Source of the DNA: Oscillospiraceae bacterium
GTDB taxonomy: Bacteria > Bacillota > Clostridia > Oscillospirales > Oscillospiraceae
Direction of reading: 5' to 3'
DNA: 40,499 nucleotides
Assembly: GCA_015067925.1 (NCBI GenBank)
Contig: SVLN01000010.1
Span: 1 to 40,499, forward strand
The translations under genes and the position numbers were made by a program. The notes beneath the pieces are model-generated. The model did not search any database. It saw only the letters and a list, made by a program, of their open reading frames with translations, and was not told the DNA's origin. This document shows positions 26,496 to 34,372 of the stretch, in pieces (positions within the stretch are counted from its first letter, which is position 1; every line of letters starts with the position of its first letter).

Positions 26496-27812
26496 TTATT
26501 CCTGCTCCGCGTCCTTGGTGAAATAGCACCAGGCGTTGGGCAGGAAGCGGCCGTCCGGTCTTACGTCAGGGTTAGAGCAGCTGATGATGGAGCGGCCGTT
26601 ATAGTACATCATGGCGGAAGTGCCGCCGTCCATATTCATGGCCTGGGCACAGCGGTAGCGGCTGAGAATGTCGGCGCATTCGTGCACACTCACGCCGGCG
26701 GACTGAATCTGGCGGCCTTCGATAACCAGCAGCTGCACTTCGCCCAACTCGCTCTGGGCGATGACAGCACGGGGATGCATGCCGTTCCAGTCGCAGGTTT
26801 CGTCTACAACGATACGGCTGTCCACGATCAGAGCGGGATAGAACTCCACGGCGTCCGTGGTGTCGGGATGGGGATCGGTAGGCGCGTCGACCACATACAT
26901 GCGGTCATCCGAACGCAGCTCCATGCGCTTGTAGCCGGGCAGGGCGTGACGACCCATACCTTCGCCGTCGCACATGGCGTAGCCGATGAGGGTGCCGCCG
27001 TTGCCTCTGCCGTCAGGATCCACAAAGCCGGAGCCGCACACACCCAGAATGGCGTCGTTGCGTTCGCAGATGACCTTGCAGGTCTGGCCGTAGGAGCCGA
27101 TACCGGCACTCCAACGCAGGCCCAGACGGGCAGGATCCTTGGCCACGGCCAGAATGCCGCGGTATGTAGAGCCGGTGATGCGAATGAGAAGGATCTCTTC
27201 GTAGGCGTTGATGGCAAGAACCTGATCGCCGTTGAGGGTTATGATGGAAGTGCCATCCTGGTCAAGACCGGCTTCATCAATGTTGATGTTCTCCCAGCCG
27301 TTGTCCATGGCTTCGGGATGGGTGTCGAGATAGGCAAGCATGCTTTCCTGGTCGATTTCCCAGAAACGCTCAAAGAAGGCCTGGGCGCCATCGGGATCCA
27401 GTTTGATCCAATAAGAGCGGTTGTCCTCTTCCACGGGAGGCTCGTCCACGGAAAGGTCAGGTTCTGCCGGCTTGTCCGGAGTCTGGTCGGGCAGATCCCA
27501 GGAAGAGTTCTGACCGATTTGGTCTTCCATGGCCTGTTTCATCAGCGCCACGGATTCCGCCACCACATCTTCCGGCAGCAGGGCAGTGGCCAGCCACTGG
27601 TGGGAGAGGGTGGACATGGCGGTCTGAATGTAGATGTTGCGCCACTTGGAGACGAAGCTGTTTTCGGTGTAGCAGAGCCAGAAATACAAGCCCTCACCCA
27701 AAAGAACCAGGCAAAGCAAGGTAACAATAACCTTGCGCAGCCGATGGGACGGCTTCTTTTTCACGCGGGTGCGTTTTTTGGAACGGTTTCCCAACAGGGT
27801 GATGTTCGGCAT
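26496..27812 (-). CDS. Phosphodiester glycosidase (NAGPA)-domain protein, copy A
   Basis: 438 residues. A Lys/Arg-rich N-terminus precedes one membrane anchor (~27-47: VIVTLLCLVLLGEGLYFWLC). An acidic linker follows (~115-140). The C-terminal NAGPA/DUF2233 domain carries SGIGSYGQTC, NGMHPRAVIAQ, VIEGRQ and the diagnostic MNMDGGTSAMMYYNGR. The family removes GlcNAc from phosphodiester-linked glycans, or acts on cell-wall phosphodiesters. The extracellular domain orientation is inferred. SD AAGGAGG sets ATG 27812. It is a tandem duplicate of copy B. Confidence 0.87.
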   Translation of the reverse strand: MPNITLLGNRSKKRTRVKKKPSHRLRKVIVTLLCLVLLGEGLYFWLCYTENSFVSKWRNIYIQTAMSTLSHQWLATALLPEDVVAESVALMKQAMEDQIGQNSSWDLPDQTPDKPAEPDLSVDEPPVEEDNRSYWIKLDPDGAQAFFERFWEIDQESMLAYLDTHPEAMDNGWENINIDEAGLDQDGTSIITLNGDQVLAINAYEEILLIRITGSTYRGILAVAKDPARLGLRWSAGIGSYGQTCKVICERNDAILGVCGSGFVDPDGRGNGGTLIGYAMCDGEGMGRHALPGYKRMELRSDDRMYVVDAPTDPHPDTTDAVEFYPALIVDSRIVVDETCDWNGMHPRAVIAQSELGEVQLLVIEGRQIQSAGVSVHECADILSRYRCAQAMNMDGGTSAMMYYNGRSIISCSNPDVRPDGRFLPNAWCYFTKDAEQE

Positions 27813-27843
27813 GGCTGACCTCCTTTGTGGCGGTGACAAGCGG

Positions 27844-29160
27844 TTACTCTTCGAAGGTGTCCTTGGAGAAGTAGCACCAGGCGTTGGGCAGGGCGCGGCC
27901 ATCCTCCAGCGCGGTGTTGGAGCAGCTGATGATGGAGCGGCCGTTGTAATACATCATGGCAGTGGTGCCGCCGTCCATGTTCATGGCCTGGGCACAACGG
28001 TAAGAACTCAGCAAGTGGGCACAATCCACAACGCTGACGCCCAGGGACAGGCCGGGCTGGCGGCCTTCAATGACCAGCATCTGCACTTCGCCCAACTCAC
28101 TCTGGCCGAGAATGGCACGCGGATGCATGCCGTTCCAGTCGCAGGTCTCGTCCACGATCACGCGGCTGTCTACGATCAGAGCGGGGGTGAACTCCACGGC
28201 ATCCGTGGTGCCCTTGCCCACGTAGTCGCGGGCATCGGTGATATACATGCGGTTGTCCTCGTGCAGCTCCAGACGCTTGTAGCCGGGCAGAGCATGGGTG
28301 CCCTTCTCGTCGCCGTTGCACATGGCGTAACCGGAGAGGATGCCGCCGTTGCCCATGCCGTTGGGGTCGTCAAAACCGGAGGCGGAGATGCCCAGGATGG
28401 CGTCGTTGCGTTCGCAGATGGCCTTGCAGGTCTGGCCGTAGGAGCCAATGCCGGCGCTCCAGCGCATGCCCAGACGGGCGGGATCCTTGGCGATGGCCAG
28501 CACGCCGCGATAGGTGGAGCCGGTGACGCGGATCAGCAGGATCCCTTCATAGGCGTTGATGGCCAGTACCTTATCGCCGTTAATGGTCTGAATGGAGGTG
28601 CCGTCCTGGTCCAGGCCGGCCTCATCGATGTTGATGTTCTCCCAGCCGTTGTCCATGACTTCGGGATGGGTATCCAGGTAGGAAAGCATGCTTTCCTGGT
28701 CGATCTGCCAGAACAGTTCAAAGAAGGCTGCAGCGCCTTCCGGATCCAATTTGATCCAGTAGGGACGAGTATCTTCTTCCCCGGGATTTTCCACCACGGG
28801 CTCGTCGGGTTCAACGGGCTTGTCCGGTACCTGCTCGGGGATATCCCAGGAGGAATTCTGACCGATCTGATCCTCCAGGCCCTGGTTCATCAGATCGATG
28901 GCGCTGTTTACCACGTCTTCGGGCAGAAGGTCTGTAGCCAGCCACTGATGGGTCAGCGTGGACATGGCGGTCTGAATGTAGATCGTGCGCCACTTGCTGA
29001 CAAAGGCATTGTCCGTGGAGCAGAGCCAGAAATAGACGCCTTCGCCCAGGACAACCAGGCTCAGAAGAACGATCAGAAAGGTGCGAAGACGGTATTTTTT
29101 CTTCGGTTTCGGCCGGGCCGTTCTATGGGAGCGGCTGCCGAAGAGGGTGAGATTCTGCAA
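27844..29160 (-). CDS. Phosphodiester glycosidase (NAGPA)-domain protein, copy B
   Basis: 438 residues, the same architecture and exact length as copy A when started at TTG 29160. That start follows AGGAAG by 8 bases and aligns QNLTLFGSRS with PNITLLGNRS of copy A; a GTG at 29169 overlaps the SD. By eye the last ~300 residues are roughly three quarters identical. Divergence is concentrated in the cytoplasmic basic tail, the Pro/Glu linker and two surface loops (PTDPHPD versus RDYVGKG; QIQSAG versus QPGLSLG). First gene of the four-gene operon. Confidence 0.87.
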   Translation of the reverse strand: MQNLTLFGSRSHRTARPKPKKKYRLRTFLIVLLSLVVLGEGVYFWLCSTDNAFVSKWRTIYIQTAMSTLTHQWLATDLLPEDVVNSAIDLMNQGLEDQIGQNSSWDIPEQVPDKPVEPDEPVVENPGEEDTRPYWIKLDPEGAAAFFELFWQIDQESMLSYLDTHPEVMDNGWENINIDEAGLDQDGTSIQTINGDKVLAINAYEGILLIRVTGSTYRGVLAIAKDPARLGMRWSAGIGSYGQTCKAICERNDAILGISASGFDDPNGMGNGGILSGYAMCNGDEKGTHALPGYKRLELHEDNRMYITDARDYVGKGTTDAVEFTPALIVDSRVIVDETCDWNGMHPRAILGQSELGEVQMLVIEGRQPGLSLGVSVVDCAHLLSSYRCAQAMNMDGGTTAMMYYNGRSIISCSNTALEDGRALPNAWCYFSKDTFEE

Positions 29161-29190
29161 TATAAACACTTCCTAAGTAATATCTAAGAT

Positions 29191-29219
29191 ATAATAGTGG
29201 AAAACAGTGAAAAAAGCAA
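29191..29219 (-). promoter_or_regulatory. Promoter of the NAGPA operon
   Basis: On the minus strand: TTGCTT (29219-29214), 17-bp spacer, TATTAT (29196-29191). Confidence 0.65.
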
Positions 29220-29239
29220 GGAAACTACAGGAAAATCCC

Positions 29240-29334
29240 GACGAAATTCGACGAAAAAATAGGGTGGAATTGCATGTTCCGAACAGAACCGCCTTGCCGG
29301 AAATGTTTTCCGTGAGTTTGGACGAAATTGGACG
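29240..29334. repeat. Spaced GACGAAATTNGACG repeats
   Basis: Two 14-bp copies (29240-29253, 29321-29334) differ at one base. Each copy is itself a 10-bp-period repeat of GACGAAA-like heptamers. They lie upstream of the NAGPA promoter, in the gap before the DUF5662 gene stop, and may be protein-binding sites on one helix face. Confidence 0.4.
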
Positions 29335-29348
29335 GTAAAAGTTCCGAA

Positions 29349-29894
29349 TCAGAGGTTCAGAAAGTCCTCGCCGGTGAGCACATGGGAACGGATAAAGCGG
29401 AAGGTCTCCTTTTCGCCGTGATCCTTCAGATAGGTAAGCAGGAACTCAAACTGCGCATAGGTTTCCCGGTGAATGCCGGGGGATTCCGCCGCGCGGAGCA
29501 GATATTCCAGGGCGGAGGCGTCGGTGTAGGCGGCACCGTTGTAGGTTTTGCAGGCGGCAATGCGGTCCATGATACTCTCCACCATGTAGCGCCGCGGCAT
29601 AGGCAGGGGAACGTATGTGGCTGTGCCGGGAATGCAGTCCGACCAGTATTCAAAGTGGTGGCGGTTGCGGCCCTTGTGATGGATCCAGGCAGTGGAATAG
29701 CCGATGTCATTGCGCTCGGCCCAGTTGGGAGAACGGTTGCCTTGATAGTATTTCACACCCACACGGAATTCGGTGGGGGAGTATTTGGAAAGATCGTGAG
29801 TCAGACCCTGCCAATACAAACCAACGCGGAAACAACCCTGCATGACCAAGTGGCGATGATGGGTGATGGTTTTCAGATGGTTCCAAAAGCTCAT
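29349..29894 (-). CDS. DUF5662 family protein
   Basis: 181 residues. LTHDLSKYSPTEF, WIHHKGRNRHHFEYW and PRRYMVESIMDRIAACKTY match DUF5662. The many conserved His and Asp residues suggest an HD-like metal site, but the function is unknown. ATG 29894 follows GGAAGGAAGG; an in-frame ATG at 29930 lies on the -10 box of the promoter and cannot be used. Confidence 0.82.
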   Translation of the reverse strand: MSFWNHLKTITHHRHLVMQGCFRVGLYWQGLTHDLSKYSPTEFRVGVKYYQGNRSPNWAERNDIGYSTAWIHHKGRNRHHFEYWSDCIPGTATYVPLPMPRRYMVESIMDRIAACKTYNGAAYTDASALEYLLRAAESPGIHRETYAQFEFLLTYLKDHGEKETFRFIRSHVLTGEDFLNL

Positions 29895-29928
29895 GCTGCG
29901 ATACCTTCCTTCCGTGTACATCTTGTCC

Positions 29929-29957
29929 ATTATACGCGAAAGAGCCGCACTCGTCCA
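29929..29957 (-). promoter_or_regulatory. Promoter of the DUF5662 gene
   Basis: On the minus strand: TGGACG (29957-29952), 17-bp spacer, TATAAT (29934-29929). Confidence 0.75.
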
Positions 29958-30015
29958 GTCTTTTGTAGTTTATGCGCAAAATGCGTCAAAGTTGTAAGCT
30001 GCGCTGATGAACAAG

Positions 30016-30045
30016 AAAAAAGTCTCCGGAATTGGAGACTTTTTT
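30016..30045 (-). terminator. Terminator of sigK
   Basis: AAAAAAGTCTCC / GGAGACTTTTTT with a 6-base loop lies directly after the sigK stop on the minus strand. Confidence 0.9.
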
Positions 30046-30046
30046 A

Positions 30047-30550
30047 TCATAATCCGCGGTTGAGCTCGGTCTGCAGCTTCTCCAGGGCCTTCTTTTCGAT
30101 CCTGGAAACGTAGCTTCTGCTGATGCCGCATTGTTTGGCGACTTCCCGCTGAGGCAGTGGATGGGGAAGATCGATCCCGTAGCGCAGCCGCAGGATCTGT
30201 TCTTCACGCTCGGTGAGGCACCGGCGCATGAGATCGCGCAGCTGATCGTGCAACTGACGATTGGAAATGTCTTCAAACAGATCCTCTTCGGTGCAGACCA
30301 CATCCATCAGCGACAGCGCACCACCATCCTTGCCCGTTTCGATGTATTCCGAGAGGGAAACGTCGGAGCTGCTTTTCTTTTGAGAGCGAAAATACATCAG
30401 TATTTCGTTCTCCACACAGCGGGCTGCGTAGGTCGCAAGTCTGGTTCCTTTTGCCTCATTGTAGGTGGAAATGCCCTTAATCAGACCGATGGTACCGATG
30501 GAAATCAGATCATCCTGGTCCGCAGCTTGGGTGTAGTACTTCTTAAAGGG
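30047..30550 (-). pseudogene. sigK: sigK 3' fragment, split by an inserted element
   Basis: The frame encodes the C-terminal ~167 residues of sigma-K: KKYYTQAADQDDLISIG, GLIKGISTYNEAKGTRLATY, AARCVENEILMYFR (region 2) and REVAKQCGISRSYVSRIEKKAL (region 4). YAARCVENEILMYFR, DVSLSEYIETGKDGGALSLMDV and ISRSYVSRIEKKAL fit SigK better than SigE or SigG. There is no start, SD or promoter. Upstream of KKYY the frame hits TAA at 30551-30553, where recombinase DNA begins. It is a reversible gene split if the 5' part lies at the other end of the element. Otherwise it is a dead gene. Confidence 0.9.
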
Positions 30551-32175
30551 TTATCTTTGGAGGAGTTTTTTTGAGGCTGGTACACCGTTTCGTATATCTG
30601 CCCCATTTTCAGGTAGATATCCAGGTGTATTTCCTCCTTGGTGCTCTCCCGCTTGACGATGATTTTGTCCAAGATGGAGGCCACCAGTCTGGAGTTGACC
30701 CCATCTTCGAAGGACAGCTCCTTTTCCAGAGTCTTTCGGATCTTGTCGACCTGAAGCACCGAGGTCTTACTCTTTTGCTCTTCGGTGTCGATGGTGTCCA
30801 GCTGTCCCTGAAGCTGCGCCGCCAGCTCGTTGAAGCTGTCGTTGCGCTTTTTGAATTCAGACACGGACAGGCCTCCCTCCATGCTCAGTTCCAGCAGGCG
30901 GTCTTTTTTTGCGTTCACCTGTTCCAGTTCCTCCTCGATGCGTCGGCGGGCTTTGCTGTAATCCACATCCCGAGGCACGCTCTGGAGGACAGTGATAAGC
31001 GATTCGATGATGGCGTCTTTGTCCTTCATGACCTCGGTGAAGATCTCGCCCATGACCGCATTCAGTTCATCGGTGCGAAGCTGGGGTGCGCTGCAGGCCT
31101 TTCGTCCCCGCTGGCGGTACACCTTGCACTGCCAGACCTCCTTCTCTCCCTTGGCGCTTTTCAGCACCTGCCGGTGGAAGCTCACCTCATGCTCCTCGCA
31201 GAAGATTTTTGAACTGTACGCATACTGATTGTGGTAGCTGGCTCCTGGTGCACGCTCCATGATTTCTCTGCTCCTCTCTTTGTATATGGCATTGGCTCTG
31301 TCCCAGAGCTCTTCCGGTACGATGGCGGGTATGGTCGGGTCGGGATAAGTGACCCATTCGCTCTCGTCCAGAAACACCTTTCTTTTTGTTCTGTAATCAA
31401 TGGTCTGCGACTTGTTTCCGCAGTACCACCCTTTGTATTTCGGGTTGGTCAGAATGTGGCGGATGGTGGCCACATTGAACTCGTTTCCCTCCCGACTGGT
31501 GTAACCCATATCAAACAGGGCCAGGGAGATTCGTCTTACTCCCAGGCCCTTGTTGGCATACAGGTCGAATATGATGCGGACGACCTCCGCCTCTTCCTCG
31601 TTGATGGTCATGACGCAGTCCTTTTTGTCATAGCCCCACAGCTTGTCGTTGCCAAGGACGTGACCGTTCTTGATGGCCTGTCGGAAGCCGAACTTCAGTC
31701 GTTCAGACAGCTTTCGCACCTCGTCCTGTGCAACGCCCGCCATAATCACCAGACGCAGTTCGCTGTCGGGATCCAGTGTGTTGATGTTGTCGTTCTGGAA
31801 CAGCACACCCACATCATGCTCCAGCAGCTCCTGCGTGTACTTGATGCTGTCCAGCGTGGAACGTGAGAAGCGGGATATTTCTTTCGTGATGATGAAGTCA
31901 AAGCATCCCGCTTTGGCATCTGCAATCATCCGATTGAAACTATCCCGCTTCTTTGTACTTGTTCCCGAAATGCCTTCGTCTATGTAACCGGGGACGAACG
32001 TCCAGTTGGGTTTGCTCTGAATCAGCTCCGTGTAGTGCTGGACTTGGTTTTCCAGAGAATTGATCTGCTCGTCCTTGTCCGTGGAGACACGGGCGTAAAA
32101 GGTGACCCGCAGCGGCAGATCGAAGATGGATCTGCCCATTCGCATTTCAGCTCGGATCTTGCGTACATCCATCAT
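30505..32175 (-). CDS. Large serine recombinase
   Basis: About 556 residues. The resolvase domain has catalytic Ser in FYARVSTD (S31), then GISGTSTKKRDSFNRMI, ITKEISRFSRS and VAQDE. The recombinase domain follows (GNEFNVATIRHILTNPKYKGWYCG), then a zinc-ribbon-like region that keeps only some Cys (IFCEEH, WQCKVY, KACSAPQ) and a coiled coil (~400-470). It presumably integrates and excises this element at sigK. SD GGAAAGGAGG runs up to ATG 32184; ATG 32175 has better spacing. The last ~13 residues are read from sigK DNA in another frame. Confidence 0.94.
   Translation of the reverse strand: MMDVRKIRAEMRMGRSIFDLPLRVTFYARVSTDKDEQINSLENQVQHYTELIQSKPNWTFVPGYIDEGISGTSTKKRDSFNRMIADAKAGCFDFIITKEISRFSRSTLDSIKYTQELLEHDVGVLFQNDNINTLDPDSELRLVIMAGVAQDEVRKLSERLKFGFRQAIKNGHVLGNDKLWGYDKKDCVMTINEEEAEVVRIIFDLYANKGLGVRRISLALFDMGYTSREGNEFNVATIRHILTNPKYKGWYCGNKSQTIDYRTKRKVFLDESEWVTYPDPTIPAIVPEELWDRANAIYKERSREIMERAPGASYHNQYAYSSKIFCEEHEVSFHRQVLKSAKGEKEVWQCKVYRQRGRKACSAPQLRTDELNAVMGEIFTEVMKDKDAIIESLITVLQSVPRDVDYSKARRRIEEELEQVNAKKDRLLELSMEGGLSVSEFKKRNDSFNELAAQLQGQLDTIDTEEQKSKTSVLQVDKIRKTLEKELSFEDGVNSRLVASILDKIIVKRESTKEEIHLDIYLKMGQIYETVYQPQKNSSKDNPLRSTTPKLRTRMI
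30539..30556. other. Attachment-site junction, sigK / element
   Basis: sigK homology (AAG AAG TAC TAC on the minus strand) ends at 30542-30547 and element sequence begins by about 30551. The exact 2-bp crossover of the serine recombinase cannot be placed without the other end or the empty site. Confidence 0.7.
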
Positions 32176-32347
32176 CTTCATCATCCTCCTTTCCCTGGCA
32201 GCACACAGGATACCAGAAGAACTCCGGAAAGTCTATCGCAGAATGCAACAAACTGTTGGCGCTGTCATAGGTGTTATTATCCACTAAATCCTGCTCACGC
32301 AGAACATCGAGAAGTGCGCTGAGAACTGCTTTCTGTGTCTCTGCCAT
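32147..32347 (-). CDS. Small element protein preceding the recombinase
   Basis: 66 residues: MAETQKAVLSALLDVLREQDLVDNNTYDSANSLLHSAIDFPEFFWYPVCCQ and an acidic end. SD AAAGGGG precedes ATG 32347. Its 3' end overlaps the recombinase start by ~29 bp, so the two are translationally coupled. Small ORFs in this position are common in clostridial mobile elements. It could be an excision cofactor, which is inference. Confidence 0.7.
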   Translation of the reverse strand: MAETQKAVLSALLDVLREQDLVDNNTYDSANSLLHSAIDFPEFFWYPVCCQGKEDDEDDGCTQDPS

Positions 32348-32472
32348 GTTTTTCACCCCTTTCCAAAATATGAAACAGCAGAGAGGAAAATAACTTTCCG
32401 CTCTGCGTGAGTAGGTCGTTTCCTCATGCCGAGTGTTTTCATCTTCAATAGGCATTACCTCCATCTATATTG

Positions 32473-32501
32473 AGGAGGGCGAAGCCACGCTTCGCCCTCC
32501 T
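32473..32501 (-). terminator. Hairpin after the relaxase gene
   Basis: AGGAGGGCGAAG / CTTCGCCCTCCT, loop CCACG. A second stem, CAGCAGACC / GGTCTGCTG (32518-32526, 32534-32542), spans the relaxase stop. The T tract is poor, so this could be a weak terminator or a processing structure. Confidence 0.5.
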
Positions 32502-32527
32502 GTGCTGATATGTAAAACAGCAGACCG

Positions 32528-34039
32528 TCACATGGTCTGCTGCAAGGTTTGGGTTTGTTCATTTGTGTGAGAGTCGTTCTCTGCTCCGGATTTATGCTCA
32601 CTTGCCGCAATGACTGAACCGGCCACCAGACCAATCGCAGCACCGAGATTTTGCGCCGTGGCTTTGGCCTCCATCTTTCGGAGACGCTCTTCCGGATCCT
32701 CCTCCTCATCGTCCATGGCACTTAGCCCAGCAAGAACAGATGCCGCACCAATTCCCACAGCACCAGAACGACTGTCGGCAGATACATCTGCCACTGCACC
32801 CGCCGAGCCGAGCATTTCAGCATATCGGTCACCTCGGAGAGTTCGGAAGAGTATCTCTCGCTGGCTCTCCCAACCTGTTTCCCGAACTCCTTCAGCGCTG
32901 TTTCCTGCGCCTGCTTTGTCTCTCTCAGACTGTCCTCCGTAAACTCCACGATCCGATTCCAATGTACGACGCTGCTCTCGTTCAGATCCCGCACTGCCGT
33001 CTGCATCGTCTCGACTGCCAAGCGGTGCTGTTCCATCAGCGTCTGTACCTGCGCTTTGAGCATCGTATCCATCTGTTCGCCCGTAAGCAGATGTCCAACG
33101 GTCTCCTGCAGTTTGAGAACCGACTGCCCGGTCAACTCCACCGCTCCGGTTAGACCCGTCCAGTTCTCTTCCGTCAGGGTGACCGCTTTCTGAAGGTTTC
33201 CCGCTTTGTCTATGTTCCGGCTCAGTGCCGTCTGCTGCATGGCTTTCATCTCCGCCATAGAGGGCCTTGTATTCTTTTGCTCGAACGTAGAATTCATAGT
33301 CCATATTCTCCTTCAAATATTTTTCTTCGTGAAAACGAAAATCCCGACAGGGTCTCCCGTCCGGATCGATGTAGGTGATGGTTGCACGGCTATCCGACCA
33401 CTTGACTTGATAACCCTCGTTTTCCATCAGCTCGATAAACTGTTCTTTGTTGATTGCGTACTTCATGCACTCGTCGATCTGAATAGCAAGTGCCACCTTC
33501 CAACTCTCACCGCGCATCGCAGCGTGATACTCGGATTGTTTGATGCCCGAGGGCTGACGTTCCTTCGGTTGGCAGATGGATAGGCCATGGCGCAGGCAGA
33601 TCTCATCCGAGACTTTTCTGAGCTGCGTGAGGTCTTCCTTTTCAAAATGCAGTTTCTTTCCGTTTTGGAAACTGACCGAGTTGATAATGAAATGAGAGTG
33701 GATGTGATCCGCATCGGTATGCGTCGCAACGATGACCTCGTAGTTCTTCCATTGCTGTGTCAGTTCCAGCGCAACAGCGTGTGCCTCTTCCGGCGTGATG
33801 TTTTCATCCGGATGGAAGGACTGCACGAAATGAAAATACATTTTTCCGTCGCACTTGTTGTACTGAAGCTTTGTGCTGATGAACTGCGTGTAACAGATTT
33901 CAGGCTGGCAGTTGATGCCTGTGACTAACTGTCGTCCCTCATACTCAGTTTTCTTCTCCTGCTTTACATAGTCCAGCACAATGGACAGTCCCGCACGGTT
34001 TTGGCCTTTCGGACGATTGATAGGAGTGACGGTTGCCAC
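32528..34039 (-). CDS. MobA/VirD2-type relaxase
   Basis: A 503-residue mobilization relaxase. The N-terminal ~230 residues form the nuclease domain, with candidate catalytic Tyr in LSIVLDYVKQEK (Y24) and the HUH-type metal motif THTDADHIHSHFIIN (H107, H112, H114, H116). From about 265 to 420 the sequence is low-complexity, rich in Gly, Ser, Asp and Arg, exactly where another gene is nested. The end is a conserved-looking AMDDEEEDPEERLRKMEAKATAQNLGAAIG. It starts at GTG 34039, three bases after the mobC stop, with AGGAGA upstream. It should nick oriT and pilot transfer with a helper element's secretion system. Confidence 0.9.
   Translation of the reverse strand: MATVTPINRPKGQNRAGLSIVLDYVKQEKKTEYEGRQLVTGINCQPEICYTQFISTKLQYNKCDGKMYFHFVQSFHPDENITPEEAHAVALELTQQWKNYEVIVATHTDADHIHSHFIINSVSFQNGKKLHFEKEDLTQLRKVSDEICLRHGLSICQPKERQPSGIKQSEYHAAMRGESWKVALAIQIDECMKYAINKEQFIELMENEGYQVKWSDSRATITYIDPDGRPCRDFRFHEEKYLKENMDYEFYVRAKEYKALYGGDESHAADGTEPEHRQSGKPSESGHPDGRELDGSNRSGGVDRAVGSQTAGDRWTSAYGRTDGYDAQSAGTDADGTAPLGSRDDADGSAGSEREQRRTLESDRGVYGGQSERDKAGAGNSAEGVRETGWESQREILFRTLRGDRYAEMLGSAGAVADVSADSRSGAVGIGAASVLAGLSAMDDEEEDPEERLRKMEAKATAQNLGAAIGLVAGSVIAASEHKSGAENDSHTNEQTQTLQQTM
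32722..33297 (-). CDS. Coiled-coil membrane-anchored protein nested in the relaxase gene
   Basis: A 191-residue frame, +1 relative to the relaxase. The composition is strongly protein-like: long Gln/Glu/Leu-rich helices (~15-165) and one C-terminal membrane segment (MYLPTVVLVLWELVRHLFLL). SD AAGGAG lies ~10 bases before ATG 33297. The relaxase over this stretch is low-complexity, as expected if it tolerates the overlap. Layout and topology recall MobB of RSF1010, which is also nested in its relaxase gene. A mobilization role is inferred. Confidence 0.75.
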   Translation of the reverse strand: MNSTFEQKNTRPSMAEMKAMQQTALSRNIDKAGNLQKAVTLTEENWTGLTGAVELTGQSVLKLQETVGHLLTGEQMDTMLKAQVQTLMEQHRLAVETMQTAVRDLNESSVVHWNRIVEFTEDSLRETKQAQETALKEFGKQVGRASERYSSELSEVTDMLKCSARRVQWQMYLPTVVLVLWELVRHLFLLG

Positions 34040-34042
34040 AGC

Positions 34043-34369
34043 TTATATTCTCCTCTCCAGAATGTCCTTGAGCTGTTTCTGGATTTCCAGATAGAGCACA
34101 TAGGTTTCACTGACATTGATGGAGCTAACTCTGCCCAGGTTGGCCAGCGTGGTCAGCTGATTCAGATTTGTTCCGTGCTGCCGTAACGCGCGGGTGAAAT
34201 CATCGAGGCCATCGATGCGCACGATTTCTTTCCCAACAGCGCAGGCTGTCAGATACTTTGTCAGATCCATCCCCGCAACTTTTGCTTTTTCGCGAATGGT
34301 TTCCGCATTCTCTTCCGTCACATAAAAGCTCAGTGGAATGGGTTTGGTGCGGTTGGCTTTTTTCTTCAT
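34043..34369 (-). CDS. mobC: Relaxosome accessory protein MobC
   Basis: 108 residues. A ribbon-helix-helix-type N-terminus (KPIPLSFYVTEENAETIREKAKVAGM) precedes the MobC signature GTNLNQLTTLANLGR. It binds near oriT and opens DNA for the relaxase. ATG 34369 is chosen because GGAGGA is 8 bases upstream. The relaxase start follows at once. Confidence 0.9.
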   Translation of the reverse strand: MKKKANRTKPIPLSFYVTEENAETIREKAKVAGMDLTKYLTACAVGKEIVRIDGLDDFTRALRQHGTNLNQLTTLANLGRVSSINVSETYVLYLEIQKQLKDILERRI

Positions 34370-34372
34370 CAA

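Noticed and set aside
32722-33297. Treating the nested frame as a shadow of the relaxase gene
   Set aside because: Its coiled-coil/TM composition and SD are more gene-like than the relaxase frame over the same bases, so it was kept as a feature.
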